Notes under the pieces: generated by a model
What the model saw: only the letters and a program-made list of their open reading frames with translations
Database searches by the model: none
Told to the model about the DNA's origin: nothing
Made by a program: the position numbers and the translations under genes
In this document: piece by piece, positions 22,507 through 32,500 of the stretch
How the letters are laid out: each line of letters opens with the position of its first letter
Position numbering within the stretch: position 1 is the stretch's first letter
Assembly: GCF_003641205.1 (NCBI RefSeq)
Contig: NZ_CP032762.1
Coordinates: 2,728,001-2,792,000 of the forward strand
Length of the DNA stretch: 64,000 nt
Direction: 5' to 3'
Source of the DNA: Rhodococcus sp. P1Y
GTDB lineage: Bacteria > Actinomycetota > Actinomycetes > Mycobacteriales > Mycobacteriaceae

Positions 22507-25500
22507 TTCGTGGTTCATCATATTTCCGGTGATCGTTCGTCGATGGGGCCGTTGACTCGGGATTTGATGGTGGCGTATGCGGCGCGGGTGTCGGGGGATG
22601 CTCCGGGGTGGCGTTCGCTCGAGGTGCAGTATGCGGATTTCACGTTGTGGCAGCGTGAGGTTCTCGGTTCGGAGGGTGATCCGTCTTCGGTTGCGCACGA
22701 GCAGATTTCGTTCTGGAAGTCGGAGTTGGCGGGTCTTCCGGATCAGATCGATCTGCCGACGGATCGGCCTCGTCCTGCGGTGCAGTCTCTTGCGGGTGGG
22801 AAAGTCGATTTCGGGGTTGATGCGGCGGTGCAGTCGGGGTTGATGCGGATTGCTCGTGAGTCGAATGCGACGTTGTTCATGGCGGTGCATGCGGCGTGGG
22901 CGGCGTTGTTGTCGCGGTTGTCGGGGTCGTCGGATGTGGTGGTGGGGTCGCCGATTGCTGGTCGTGGTGAGGCTGCTCTCGATGATGTGATCGGGATGTT
23001 CGCCAATACGTTGGTGTTGCGGAGTGTGGTCGATCCTGCGAGTTCGTTCGTGGAGTTGTTGGATTCGGTGCGGGAGAGTGATCTTCGGGCGTTTGCGCAT
23101 GCTGATGTGCCGTTCGAGCGGTTGGTGGAGGTTCTCAATCCGGCGCGGTCGACGGCGCGGCATCCGTTGTTCCAGGTGGCGTTGTCTTTTCAGAATGTGC
23201 AGTCGACGGCGTTGGAGTTGCCGTCGTTGTCGGTGGCGGGTGTGGATGCGGATTTGAACATCTCGCAGTTCGATCTTCATTTGGTGGTGTCGGATACCTA
23301 CGACGAGGACGGTGCCCCCGCTGGGCTCGGTATGAGCTTGACGTACATGTCGTCCCTGTTCGACGAAGCGTCGGCGGTGCGGATGGTCGATCGGTTCGGA
23401 GTTCTGCTGGAGGAGATCGTCTCGGACGCGGGCATTGCCGTCGGCGACTATCGAATTCTGGAACGTGGCGAGTCGGAGGAGATCTCGGCGTCCTCGCGTG
23501 TAGTGGAGCATGATGTTCCCGAGAAATTGATGTTGGACCATTTCACGGATCGAGTGTCGGAAAGCGCGGATTCGCTGGCAGTCGTGTTCGAGGGAATCGA
23601 GTTGTCGTACGGTGAATTCGACGCTCGTGTCAACAGGTTGGCGCGTCACCTCATCGGTCAGGGGGTCGGTCCGGAAACCGTTGTCGGACTGTCGATTCGT
23701 CGTTCGGTCGATCTCGTTGTCGCGATGTATGCCGTGGTCCGTGCGGGCGGGGCGTACCTTCCCCTCGATCCCGATCATCCAGCCGAGAGGACCTCGTACA
23801 TTCTCGAGACTGCACGGCCGTTGTGTGTGCTTCGCGCCTCGGCCGACGACGTCCTTGTCGATTTCGAGGGCGCAGTCTTCGACTTGGACGTACTTGATCT
23901 GTCGGGGCTGAGTGATCTTCCGATTGCTCCGGGCGAGCTGAACGCAGTCGTCCGCCCCTTCAACACGGCGTACGTTCTGTTCACCTCGGGCTCCACCGGT
24001 CGGCCGAAGGGGGTCGCGGTTTCGCACCGAGCAATCGTGAATCAGCTCGAATGGATGTCCGACCGGTACGAGTTCACCTCTGCGGATGTGTATCTGCAGA
24101 AGACGGCAACGACGTTCGACGTCTCACTCTGGGGCTACTTCCTGCCCCTACGGGCCGGTGCAACTCTGGTTCTGGCGACGGCGGACGGGCATCGCGACCC
24201 TGTTCAGCTTGCCCACCTCATCCACGAGCGGCAGGTCACGCTGACCGACTTCGTGCCGTCGATGCTGACGGTGTTCGGGTCACTCGCACGCGCTGAACAG
24301 ATTCGTTCGCTGAGGGACGTGTTCGTCATCGGTGAGGCACTTCCATTGGAGACAGTGGAGGATTTCCGGAAGATCAGCGACGCACGGATACACAATCTGT
24401 ACGGTCCGACCGAGGCTGCCGTATCGGTGACGTCCTGGGAGGCGAGCGTCGACGATCGGGGGTCGGTGCCGATAGGTCTGCCGGAGTGGAATGTCGGGTT
24501 GTTGGTTCTCGACAGTCGTCTTCATCCGGTAGCAGATGGAGTGCCGGGAGAGCTGTACTTGCTGGGTTCGCAATTGGCGCGGGGTTACGTGTCTCGGCCC
24601 GATCTGACTGCGGGTAGATTCGTCGCTTCCGCAACGGGGTCCGGCGCCTCGATGTATCGAACGGGCGATCTGGTGCGACGCCGAAAAGACGGCGTGCTCG
24701 AGTACATCGGAAGAACCGACTTTCAGGTCAAGTTCCGAGGTCAGCGGATCGAACTGGGCGAAATCGAATCCGCATTGCTGGGCCACCGGACAGTCATTCA
24801 AGCTGTTGTCGTGGTCGCGAGCTCGCCCACCGGCGATCGACTGGTGGCCTACGTCGTGCCGGCGCCCGGTGAGGTACCGACGCGAACAGAGGTGTTGGGT
24901 CACGTCTCCGCGACCCTTCCGTCGTACATGGTGCCTTCGGCTTTCGTGGTGCTGGACCAGTTGCCACTCAACCCGGCGGGGAAGTTGGACAGGCGGGCGT
25001 TGCCGGAGCCGGAATTCGAGCCACGGGTGTTCAGGGCGCCGTCGTCACCCGTGGAAGAGGCGGTGGCGGGTGTGTTCGCGGATGTGTTGGGCGTGTCGCA
25101 GGTGGGTCTCGACGATGATTTCTTCGAGTTGGGTGGCAACTCGTTGGTCGCGACGCAGGTCGTGGCGCGGCTGCGCGCTGACCTGGACACCGAGGTGCCC
25201 TTGATGTCCTTGTTCTCGGATTCGACGGTCGAACGCCTGGCGTCGCGGATCGCCGCGAGTTCGACGCAGAACGTCGGTTCACGCAACGCACTGGACGTTG
25301 TGCTGCCTATCAGGGACGCCCGATCCGGGCCTCGTCTGTGGTGCATTCACCCGATGGCCGGTTTGTCGTGGGTGTTCGCCAATCTCGCGACGCACCTCGA
25401 TTCCGAGGTGGCGATAACCACGTTGCAGTCGCCGGCTCTCACCGAGGAAGACTGGAATCCGACCTCGATCGACGAGTGGGCGGCGCGCTACGTGCGCGAA

Positions 25501-26112
25501 ATGCAACGCGTGCAGCCGGAGGGGCCGTACATGTTGTTGGGTTGGTCGCTCGGCGGTGTTCTCGCACACGCCGCCGCCGTGCAGCTGCAGGGCAAGGGCA
25601 ACGAAGTCTCGGTGTTGGCGATGATGGACAGCACCCTGGAGACGTCACCGGGTGAAGACGCCGACTCCGTTGCCACCAACGTAGGCCTCGCTCTGACAGA
25701 TCTGTTTGCCGGCCTGCTACCGGGGCACGTGGAGCCAGGTACGACGATGTCGATCCAAGACATCGCGGACGTGCTGGCAACGATGCCCGAGCCGTTCTCC
25801 GGGATTTCCGCCGACCGTCTCGCATCGTTGGTGGATAGTTCGATTCGGTCGACGACACTGATCAACGAGTACGAGCCCGCCGTGTTCCTGGGCGATCTCG
25901 TGTACTTCGCAGCGGGGGCGGACGACCCGACAGGCGATGGCCGTTCCTCGGACTGGGACGGTCATGTGAGTGGAACGACGAGCAATCATGTCATCGACAG
26001 CAGCCACGGTGAGATGGCGTCACCGGAGAACCTGAAGGAGATCGCTGCCGTCCTGAACCGAACGTTGCGTGATCGAGTCGTTCGGCCGTCGCGCAGCACT
26101 CCGGTGGCCTGA
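22342..26112 (+). CDS. NRPS B, 3' part after the frameshift, with terminal thioesterase
   Basis: This is the continuation of NRPS B in the +1 frame; true coding resumes at about 22323, and the nominal start at 22342 is only the first start-like codon. It holds the rest of C4 (motif HHISGDR, with Arg where Gly is usual), A4 ([10 protein letters not shown] near 23986; pocket DVWDFILVS, the same as A2 of NRPS A), T4 (GGNSL near 25135) and a type I thioesterase. The thioesterase shows GWSLGG with the nucleophile Ser at 25546-25548 and the likely catalytic His in SSHGEM at 26005-26007. It is the only release domain in the window, so this protein should end the assembly line by hydrolysis or cyclisation. 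If the frameshift is real the gene is broken; a sequencing or assembly slip in the duplicated region is the simpler reading. Confidence 0.9.
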   Translation: MSVADAGVRVVVIDVAADEVVSVVGSLAVQPFDVTAEVPVRVRLYRVSDVEFVLAFVVHHISGDRSSMGPLTRDLMVAYAARVSGDAPGWRSLEVQYADFTLWQREVLGSEGDPSSVAHEQISFWKSELAGLPDQIDLPTDRPRPAVQSLAGGKVDFGVDAAVQSGLMRIARESNATLFMAVHAAWAALLSRLSGSSDVVVGSPIAGRGEAALDDVIGMFANTLVLRSVVDPASSFVELLDSVRESDLRAFAHADVPFERLVEVLNPARSTARHPLFQVALSFQNVQSTALELPSLSVAGVDADLNISQFDLHLVVSDTYDEDGAPAGLGMSLTYMSSLFDEASAVRMVDRFGVLLEEIVSDAGIAVGDYRILERGESEEISASSRVVEHDVPEKLMLDHFTDRVSESADSLAVVFEGIELSYGEFDARVNRLARHLIGQGVGPETVVGLSIRRSVDLVVAMYAVVRAGGAYLPLDPDHPAERTSYILETARPLCVLRASADDVLVDFEGAVFDLDVLDLSGLSDLPIAPGELNAVVRPFNTAYVLFTSGSTGRPKGVAVSHRAIVNQLEWMSDRYEFTSADVYLQKTATTFDVSLWGYFLPLRAGATLVLATADGHRDPVQLAHLIHERQVTLTDFVPSMLTVFGSLARAEQIRSLRDVFVIGEALPLETVEDFRKISDARIHNLYGPTEAAVSVTSWEASVDDRGSVPIGLPEWNVGLLVLDSRLHPVADGVPGELYLLGSQLARGYVSRPDLTAGRFVASATGSGASMYRTGDLVRRRKDGVLEYIGRTDFQVKFRGQRIELGEIESALLGHRTVIQAVVVVASSPTGDRLVAYVVPAPGEVPTRTEVLGHVSATLPSYMVPSAFVVLDQLPLNPAGKLDRRALPEPEFEPRVFRAPSSPVEEAVAGVFADVLGVSQVGLDDDFFELGGNSLVATQVVARLRADLDTEVPLMSLFSDSTVERLASRIAASSTQNVGSRNALDVVLPIRDARSGPRLWCIHPMAGLSWVFANLATHLDSEVAITTLQSPALTEEDWNPTSIDEWAARYVREMQRVQPEGPYMLLGWSLGGVLAHAAAVQLQGKGNEVSVLAMMDSTLETSPGEDADSVATNVGLALTDLFAGLLPGHVEPGTTMSIQDIADVLATMPEPFSGISADRLASLVDSSIRSTTLINEYEPAVFLGDLVYFAAGADDPTGDGRSSDWDGHVSGTTSNHVIDSSHGEMASPENLKEIAAVLNRTLRDRVVRPSRSTPVA
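25310..26070 (+). other. Type I thioesterase domain of NRPS B
   Basis: An alpha/beta-hydrolase release domain follows the last carrier domain. WCIHPMAGLSW gives the oxyanion region, GWSLGG the nucleophile Ser and DSSHGEM the His. It removes the finished peptide from the final carrier. Whether it hydrolyses or cyclises cannot be read from sequence. Confidence 0.9.
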
Positions 26113-26131
26113 GACGGTCGAATCAGCTGTA

Positions 26132-26166
26132 AAAATGGCCCCTTCGTCCTGCGGAGGGGCCATTTT
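26132..26166 (+). terminator. Intrinsic terminator after NRPS B
   Basis: An 11-base perfect stem AAAATGGCCCC / GGGGCCATTTT with a 13-base loop lies 20 bases after the NRPS B stop. It ends in TTTT. This fits a Rho-independent terminator, possibly working in both directions, and suggests NRPS C has its own promoter. Confidence 0.8.
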
Positions 26167-26269
26167 CGGTTCGAAACGAGGTGTTGTCAGTCGACCGACG
26201 CGCCGTCGATCGGAACAATTCGGTGAGTCCAGTGCACTACTTCGGTCGATTGGCTTGAAACGCTGTAAT

Positions 26270-26279
26270 TTACCGGTAA
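26270..26279. repeat. Palindrome TTACCGGTAA upstream of NRPS C
   Basis: A perfect 10-base palindrome about 260 bases before the NRPS C start. It shares the half-site TTACCG/CGGTAA with the larger palindrome at 59754-59775, but the two have different centre spacing, so a common regulator is only a possibility. Confidence 0.45.
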
Positions 26280-26332
26280 TTGTTTAGCGCGACCGTCAAC
26301 ACAATGTTCGGTCGGTTTGTTTGAAGTATGGA

Positions 26333-26347
26333 CAATTCGATCAATTG
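26333..26347. repeat. Inverted repeat CAATT-N5-AATTG upstream of NRPS C
   Basis: Five-base arms with a five-base centre in the AT-rich region before NRPS C. It is a possible regulator site; short arms in AT-rich DNA make chance a real alternative. Confidence 0.3.
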
Positions 26348-26538
26348 TTCCGTAGCACAAGCCTGTTGGCCGTTTCCGCGTAGGTGTCCAGGTGTTCGTG
26401 GACTTGCGTCGTAATCATGATGTAATAGTTTTGTTGCGGGAATGCGTCGATGAGATAGCGGCAATTCGACGGCGTAATCGTGGCGGAATGGGGCGAAACG
26501 ACCTCATAGCACAGATCGACGGTCAGGGGTATTGACAT

Positions 26539-29500
26539 ATGAATTCGCGGTCCACGTCGACAGCTTCAGCACCCGACCGGACCGCCGGTGAGCGCAAGGA
26601 ACGCGGCCCGCGCGCTCGAAAGCCGAAGCGTGCACGGGCCACCCTGCTTCCCGCCCTGCTTGCAACAGCTGTCGAGCGCAATCCGGATGCAATCGCGCTG
26701 GTCGACGGCGACCGAACCGTCTCGTACGCCGAACTCGATGTTCGCTCATCCACACTTGCCAGGCTTCTGATGAACGCGGGAGCAGGCCCGGAATCCACGA
26801 TCGCAGTCGCACTGCAGAGAAGCGTGGAGTCGATCACCGCGATGTGGGCCGTCATGAAGACCGGCGCGGCGTTTCTCCCCATCGATCCGTCGTATCCCAC
26901 CGCGAGAATCGAGCATATGGTCGGTGACTCCGGGGCAACCCGTGGAATCACGATCTCGGCGCACCGCGACGCGCTGCCCTCGTCGTGTGAGTGGACGTTC
27001 TTGGACGACGAGTCGGTGCAGACGGTGCTTGCATCACTCCCGGGCGACCCGATCTCGACGGTCGAGCGGACATCCACGTTGCGTGCTGCCAACGCCGCGT
27101 ATGTGATCTACACCTCGGGCTCCACCGGCCTGCCCAAGGGTGTAGTCGTGACCCAGGCTGGGTTGGCTTCGCTGTGTGCGCACGCCGTTCGCGTGCTGGA
27201 ACTGACGCCGCAGTCGCGCACGCTGCACTTCACCTCGCCCAGTTTCGACGTGTCGGTGTTCGACTACCTACTTGCGATCGGCTCGAGCGCAACGATGATC
27301 ATCGCACCGCCGGACAACTACGGTGGTGCCGAGCTCGAGGACCTGCTTCGACGCGAGAAAGTGACGCACGGATTCTCGACACCTGCGGCGTTGACGTCGA
27401 TCGACGGCGACGAGCTGCCGGACCTGGCGGCCCTGGTCGTCGGCGGGGAAGCATTCGGCGCCGATCTGGTCGCCAGATGGGCTCCTGGTCGCGCGCTGTT
27501 CAATGGATACGGGCCCACCGAAGCGAGCATCTTCGCCACTATGTCGGCCCCTCTCGTCGTGGGTGAGCCGGTCACGATGGGTGAGCCCGTGGACGGGATG
27601 AAGGCGTACGTTCTGGACGCACGGTTGTCGGTGGTTCCTCCCGGCGTCGCCGGGGAGCTGTATCTCGCAGGTCCCGGTGTCGCTCGGGGCTACCATCGGC
27701 GCAGTGCATTGACCGCGTCGCGGTTCTTGCCCGACCCGTTCGACCCGTCGGGCAGCCGGATGTACCGGACCGGTGACCTGGTCCGTGTCGATGCGTCGGG
27801 TGACCTGGAGTACTTGGGACGCAACGATTTCCAAGTGAAGATCAGAGGATTCCGCGTCGAACTCGGTGAGATCGACGCTGTTCTCGGCGGCCATCCCGAG
27901 GTCGACTTCGCGCTGACGATCGGGACCGATGCGGGCGCAGGCAGCACTGCGCTCGTCTCGTATGCGCTGCCCGCCGACGGGACATCGCCGGAATCGTCGA
28001 CGCTGCTCGAATGGATGCGGCAGTCCCTGCCCGGGCACATGGTCCCGTCGGCGTTGATGTTGATCGACCACGTGCCTCTCACCGGGGCGGGGAAGGTCGA
28101 TCGCTCGGCTCTTCCTGCCCCGGTGTTCGTGGCCCGTGAGTACCGTGCCCCGTCGACGCCGACCGAGGAAGCCGTGGCGTCGGTCTTCGCCGAGCTTCTC
28201 TCGCGTGAGTCGGTGGGTGTCGACGACGACTTCTTCGATCTCGGCGGCAATTCCTTGATCGGGACTCAGGTAGCTGCCCGGATCGGGGCGCGATTGCACA
28301 AGCGAGTGCCCGCGCGTGTGCTGTTCGACGAGCCATCGGTATCCGGGCTGGCTGCTGCGATCGATGCTCAGGAGCAGGAGGACAGGGTCGACCTCGAAGC
28401 GCGTCCTCGTCCAGCGAGGATACCGCTTTCTCTTGCGCAACAAAGGATGTGGTTCCTCAATCGGTTCGATCCTTCGTCCTCGGCGTACAACATCCCTATT
28501 GCAGTCCGCCTGTCGGGCGAGCTGAATGTCGACGCAGTGCGTCTCGCAGTTGCCGATGTTATCGAGCGCCACGAATCTCTGCGCACGATCTATCCCTCCG
28601 ACGACACAGGCCCGCACCAGGTCGTGCTGGAATCGGGCGAAGCGGGCGTGGCTGTGTCACTGACACGCACGACGAAGGCGAAGGTGGCTGCGGACGTTCA
28701 GGCCACCCTCGACTGCGCGTTCGACGTCACGTCCGAGGTACCGATTCGTGTCACATTGTTCGAAGTGACCGAGACCGAGCACGTTCTCGTCGTCGTGGTG
28801 CACCACATTGCGGCGGACGGATCCTCCGTAGGGCCCTTGATCCGCGATGTGATGCTCGCCTACACCGCGCGGTCGAGTGGGCGGGAGCCAGGATGGGCAC
28901 CGCTCGAGATCCAGTACGCGGACTACACGTTGTGGCAGCGCGAACTGTTGGGCGACGAGAACGACACGAAATCTGCGGCCCATGCCCAGATTCAGTTCTG
29001 GACATCGGAACTTGCGGGCCTTCCCGATCAACTCAACCTGCCGTTCGACCGGCCTCGTCCTGCGGTTCAGTCGATGGTCGGCGGAGAAGTAGCCTTCGAC
29101 ATCGACGCGGACCTGCACGCGAATTTGCAGGAGGTCGCCAGAAACTCCAACGCGTCGTTGTTCATGATCGTCCACGCCGCGTGGGCGGTGACGCTGTCCA
29201 GGCTATCGCAGCGCACCGACATCGCGATCGGGTCACCGATCGCAGGCCGCGGCGAGGCCAAACTCGACGACCTCATCGGAATGTTCGCCAACACAGTGGT
29301 GTTCCGAACCCTGGTGCGCTGGGAGTCGCAGTTCACGGACTTCCTTGCCACTGTTCGCGATACCGATCTCGAAGCTTTCGGGCACGCGGACGTCCCGTTC
29401 GAGACACTCGTCGGGGTTCTGGATCCAGCACGGTCGACAGCACGCCACCCACTTTTTCAGGTTGGGCTCTCGTTCCAGAATCTTGCTCGGACTCACCTCG

Positions 29501-32500
29501 AGCTGCCCGGTCTCGACGTGACCGGCGTCGATTCAGAGGTGAAAATATCCAAGTTCGACCTCCACCTCGTTGTTTCGGACACCTACGGCAACGACGGTGC
29601 TCCGGCAGGAATGCACGCGGCACTCACGTACGCGTCGTCCTTGTTCGAAAGTTCCACGGCCGCTGCGATAACTACCACATACATGCGGGTTCTTCGAGCG
29701 GTGGTCGACAACCCGTCGGCAGTGATCGGCGATATCGACGTTCTCGGCAGCGAAGACCGTACCGATGTGCTCGAGGTCCGGAACGATACAGCCGAGCACG
29801 TGGACCCCGCCGCAACGCTCGTATCACTCTTCGACGCGAGGGTCGCGGCGGATCCGAAGGCGCCGGCAATCGTCTGCGGCCAGGCCGTGTGGTCCTACAG
29901 CGAGTTCGACGGGCGCGTGAACGCCCTCGCCCGCGTGCTGATCGGTGAGGGGTTCGGTCCCGAGTCTCTCGTGGCGCTGGCGCTTCCGCGTTCCCCCGAG
30001 CTGCTGGTCGCGATGTACGCCGTCGTCAAAGCGGGCGCTGCATACGTGCCGCTGGATCCGGCGCAACCTCTCACTCGAACCGATCAGATTCTCGGTTCCG
30101 CGCAACCTGCAGCGGTGTTGACCTCGGCCGCAGTCGGTTTCGCGACGGAAACGAATGTTCGGGTCATCGAACTCGACACAGTCGAGACAGCCGGGTTCTC
30201 TTGCGAGCCTGTTCGCGACGACGAACGGACTTCGCCGCTGCGTCCCGGCAACACGGCGTACGTCATTTTCACTTCCGGCTCTACCGGCGCGCCCAAAGGA
30301 GTTGCCGTCGAACACGCTTCGGTGGTCAACCAGCTGGAGTGGATGCGACACGAGTACCGCTCGAACGCCCAGGACTCGACGGTACTCAAGACTCCGGTCA
30401 CCTTCGACCTCTCCGTGTGGGAACTGTGGTCGATGCCGACCAGTGGTGGGCGAATCGTTGTCGCCGAGCAGGATCGCCACGGTGACGTCCAGTACCTGAA
30501 CGCGTTGATGGCGGCCGAGGAGGTGTCGACCCTCTTCGTTGTGCCGTCGATGCTGGGCGCACTGGGCGTCGACGGATTGCCGAACGCCCTCGAGCGGGTA
30601 TTGGTGATCGGCGAGGCCTTCCCTCCACACACCGCCGCACAGGTGTCAGCCGGTCGGGACTTCCGACTGGACAATCTTTACGGACCCACCGAAGCAACGG
30701 TGTCCGTAACACGTCACCGACTGATCGACTCGCGTGCGGACTCGATCCCCATCGGCACTCCGGAATGGAACACTCGAGTGTTCGTTCTGGATCCGCGGCT
30801 GGCGCCGGTGCCGGACGGAGTCGTAGGAGAGCTCTATGTGGCCGGCGTCCAGCTGGCTCGTGGTTACCATGGGCGGCCCGACCTGACCGCAGAAAGGTTC
30901 GTCGCAGATCCGTTCGGCCGGAGTGGGCGGTTGTACCGGACGGGCGATCTGGTTCGGTGGACGAAGGAGAGAACGCTCGATTTCGTCGGACGCGCGGACT
31001 TCCAGGTGAAAATTCGCGGATACCGAATCGAGCTGGGCGACATCGAGCTGGCCCTTCGCGCTGTCGATGGAATCGTCGATGCAGTGGCGATCGACCGAAC
31101 CGACCGACACCTGGGCACAAGACTGGTTGGCTATATAGTCGGTGACGTCGATGTCTCGTTGGTGAAGGCCATTCTCGCCCAACGCCTTCCGTCGTACATG
31201 GTGCCCACCGCGTTGGTCGTGCTCGACGCGATTCCGTTGACCGCGAACGGCAAGATCGATCGCGCGGCGCTTCCGGAGCCGGTGTTCGAAACGACCGAGT
31301 ACCGAAAGCCGAGCACATCGGCCGAAGAGACAGTTGCCCAGATCATCACCCAGTTGCTCGGTGCGACCGAGGTCGGCGCCGACGACGACTTCTTTGCGCT
31401 CGGCGGTAACTCGTTGCTCGCAACTCAGCTGGTTTCGCGTTTGGGTGTCGCCATGGACACTCAGGTGCCCGTCCGAGCCGTGTTCGAGGCCCCGACCGTC
31501 GCGGCGCTCGCTGCACGGGTCGCCGGGCATGCCGGTAACGGTGCAGGCATCGCTCTGGCGGCAAGGGAACGACCTGCAGTCATCCCGCTGTCGCTCGCGC
31601 AACGGCGCATGTGGTTCCTCGGTCGGTTGAACCCCGAGTCGACGGTCGACAACATCCCGGTCGCTGTCAGGTTGACCGGAAGTCTAAATCTCCGCGCGCT
31701 GCAAGACGCGATCGAAGACGTCGTTGCACGACACGAGATTCTGCGGACCGTCTACCCCGACACCGACGGAGTCGGTAGCCAACGAATTCTGTCCGTCGAC
31801 GATGTCGAGCTGGACCTACGCCCTCGCGACGCGTCGACCGAATCGTTGATCGAGCAGGTCACCTCGACGGTAGCTGCCCCCTTCGACCTGGCGAACCAGG
31901 TTCCGCTTCGCACGCAGATCCTACGGCTGGCCCCCGACGACCATGTCCTCGTGCTCGTCACGCATCACATTGCAGCCGACGGGTATTCGATGACCCCGTT
32001 GGCACGCGACGTCATGATTGCGTACTCGGCGCGAGTGCTCGGTGACGAGCCGAACTGGACGCCGCTACCGGTTCAGTACGCCGACTACACGCTGTGGCAA
32101 CTGGAAGCACTGGGCGCGTCCGAAGATCCGGCATCGATCATGGCGCAACAGGAGGGTTTCTGGGCTGCCGAATTGAATGGACTGCCCGGGCAGCTCGATC
32201 TTCCTGTCGACCATCCAAGGCCGACAGTCATGTCCGGGCGTGGTGACTCCGTGGCGTTCGAGATCGATCGGAACACGCATCGACGTATCGCCCAACTCGC
32301 ACGGACTCATCGCTGCACCCCGTTCATGGTCTTCCATGCGGCGTTGGCCGTCGTGTTGGCTCGGCTGTCGGGAAGCTGGGACGTGGCTGTGGGCACGCCG
32401 GTTGCGGGGCGCGGAGACGCAGCACTCGACGACCTTGTCGGAATGTTCGTGGGCACGCTCGTACTCCGCACCCAACTCGACCCCGCGCAGACCTTCGACG

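Larger units (their letters stand above)
26167..26538 (+). promoter_or_regulatory. AT-rich upstream region of NRPS C
   Basis: This gap of about 370 bases is clearly AT-richer than its surroundings from about 26260 on. It contains the palindrome TTACCGGTAA (26270-26279) and the inverted repeat CAATT-cgatc-AATTG (26333-26347). Two short minus-strand open frames (26270-26464, 26341-26538) show no recognisable protein and I do not call them. AGGGG at about 26525 sits 8-9 bases before the NRPS C ATG and is a fair ribosome binding site. I read the region as promoter and operator DNA; the exact promoter cannot be fixed by eye. Confidence 0.55.

Noticed and set aside
16844..24027. Very long minus-strand open frames (16844-19330, 19334-22288, 21544-24027)
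   Set aside because: They mirror GT-rich NRPS codons on the plus strand, are extremely rich in His, Arg and Thr, and repeat with the duplicated module. They have no ribosome sites or recognisable domains.
26341..26538. 65-codon minus-strand frame divergent from NRPS C
   Set aside because: It starts at the CATATG palindrome shared with the NRPS C start, has no ribosome site and resembles no family I know. I treat the region as regulatory.
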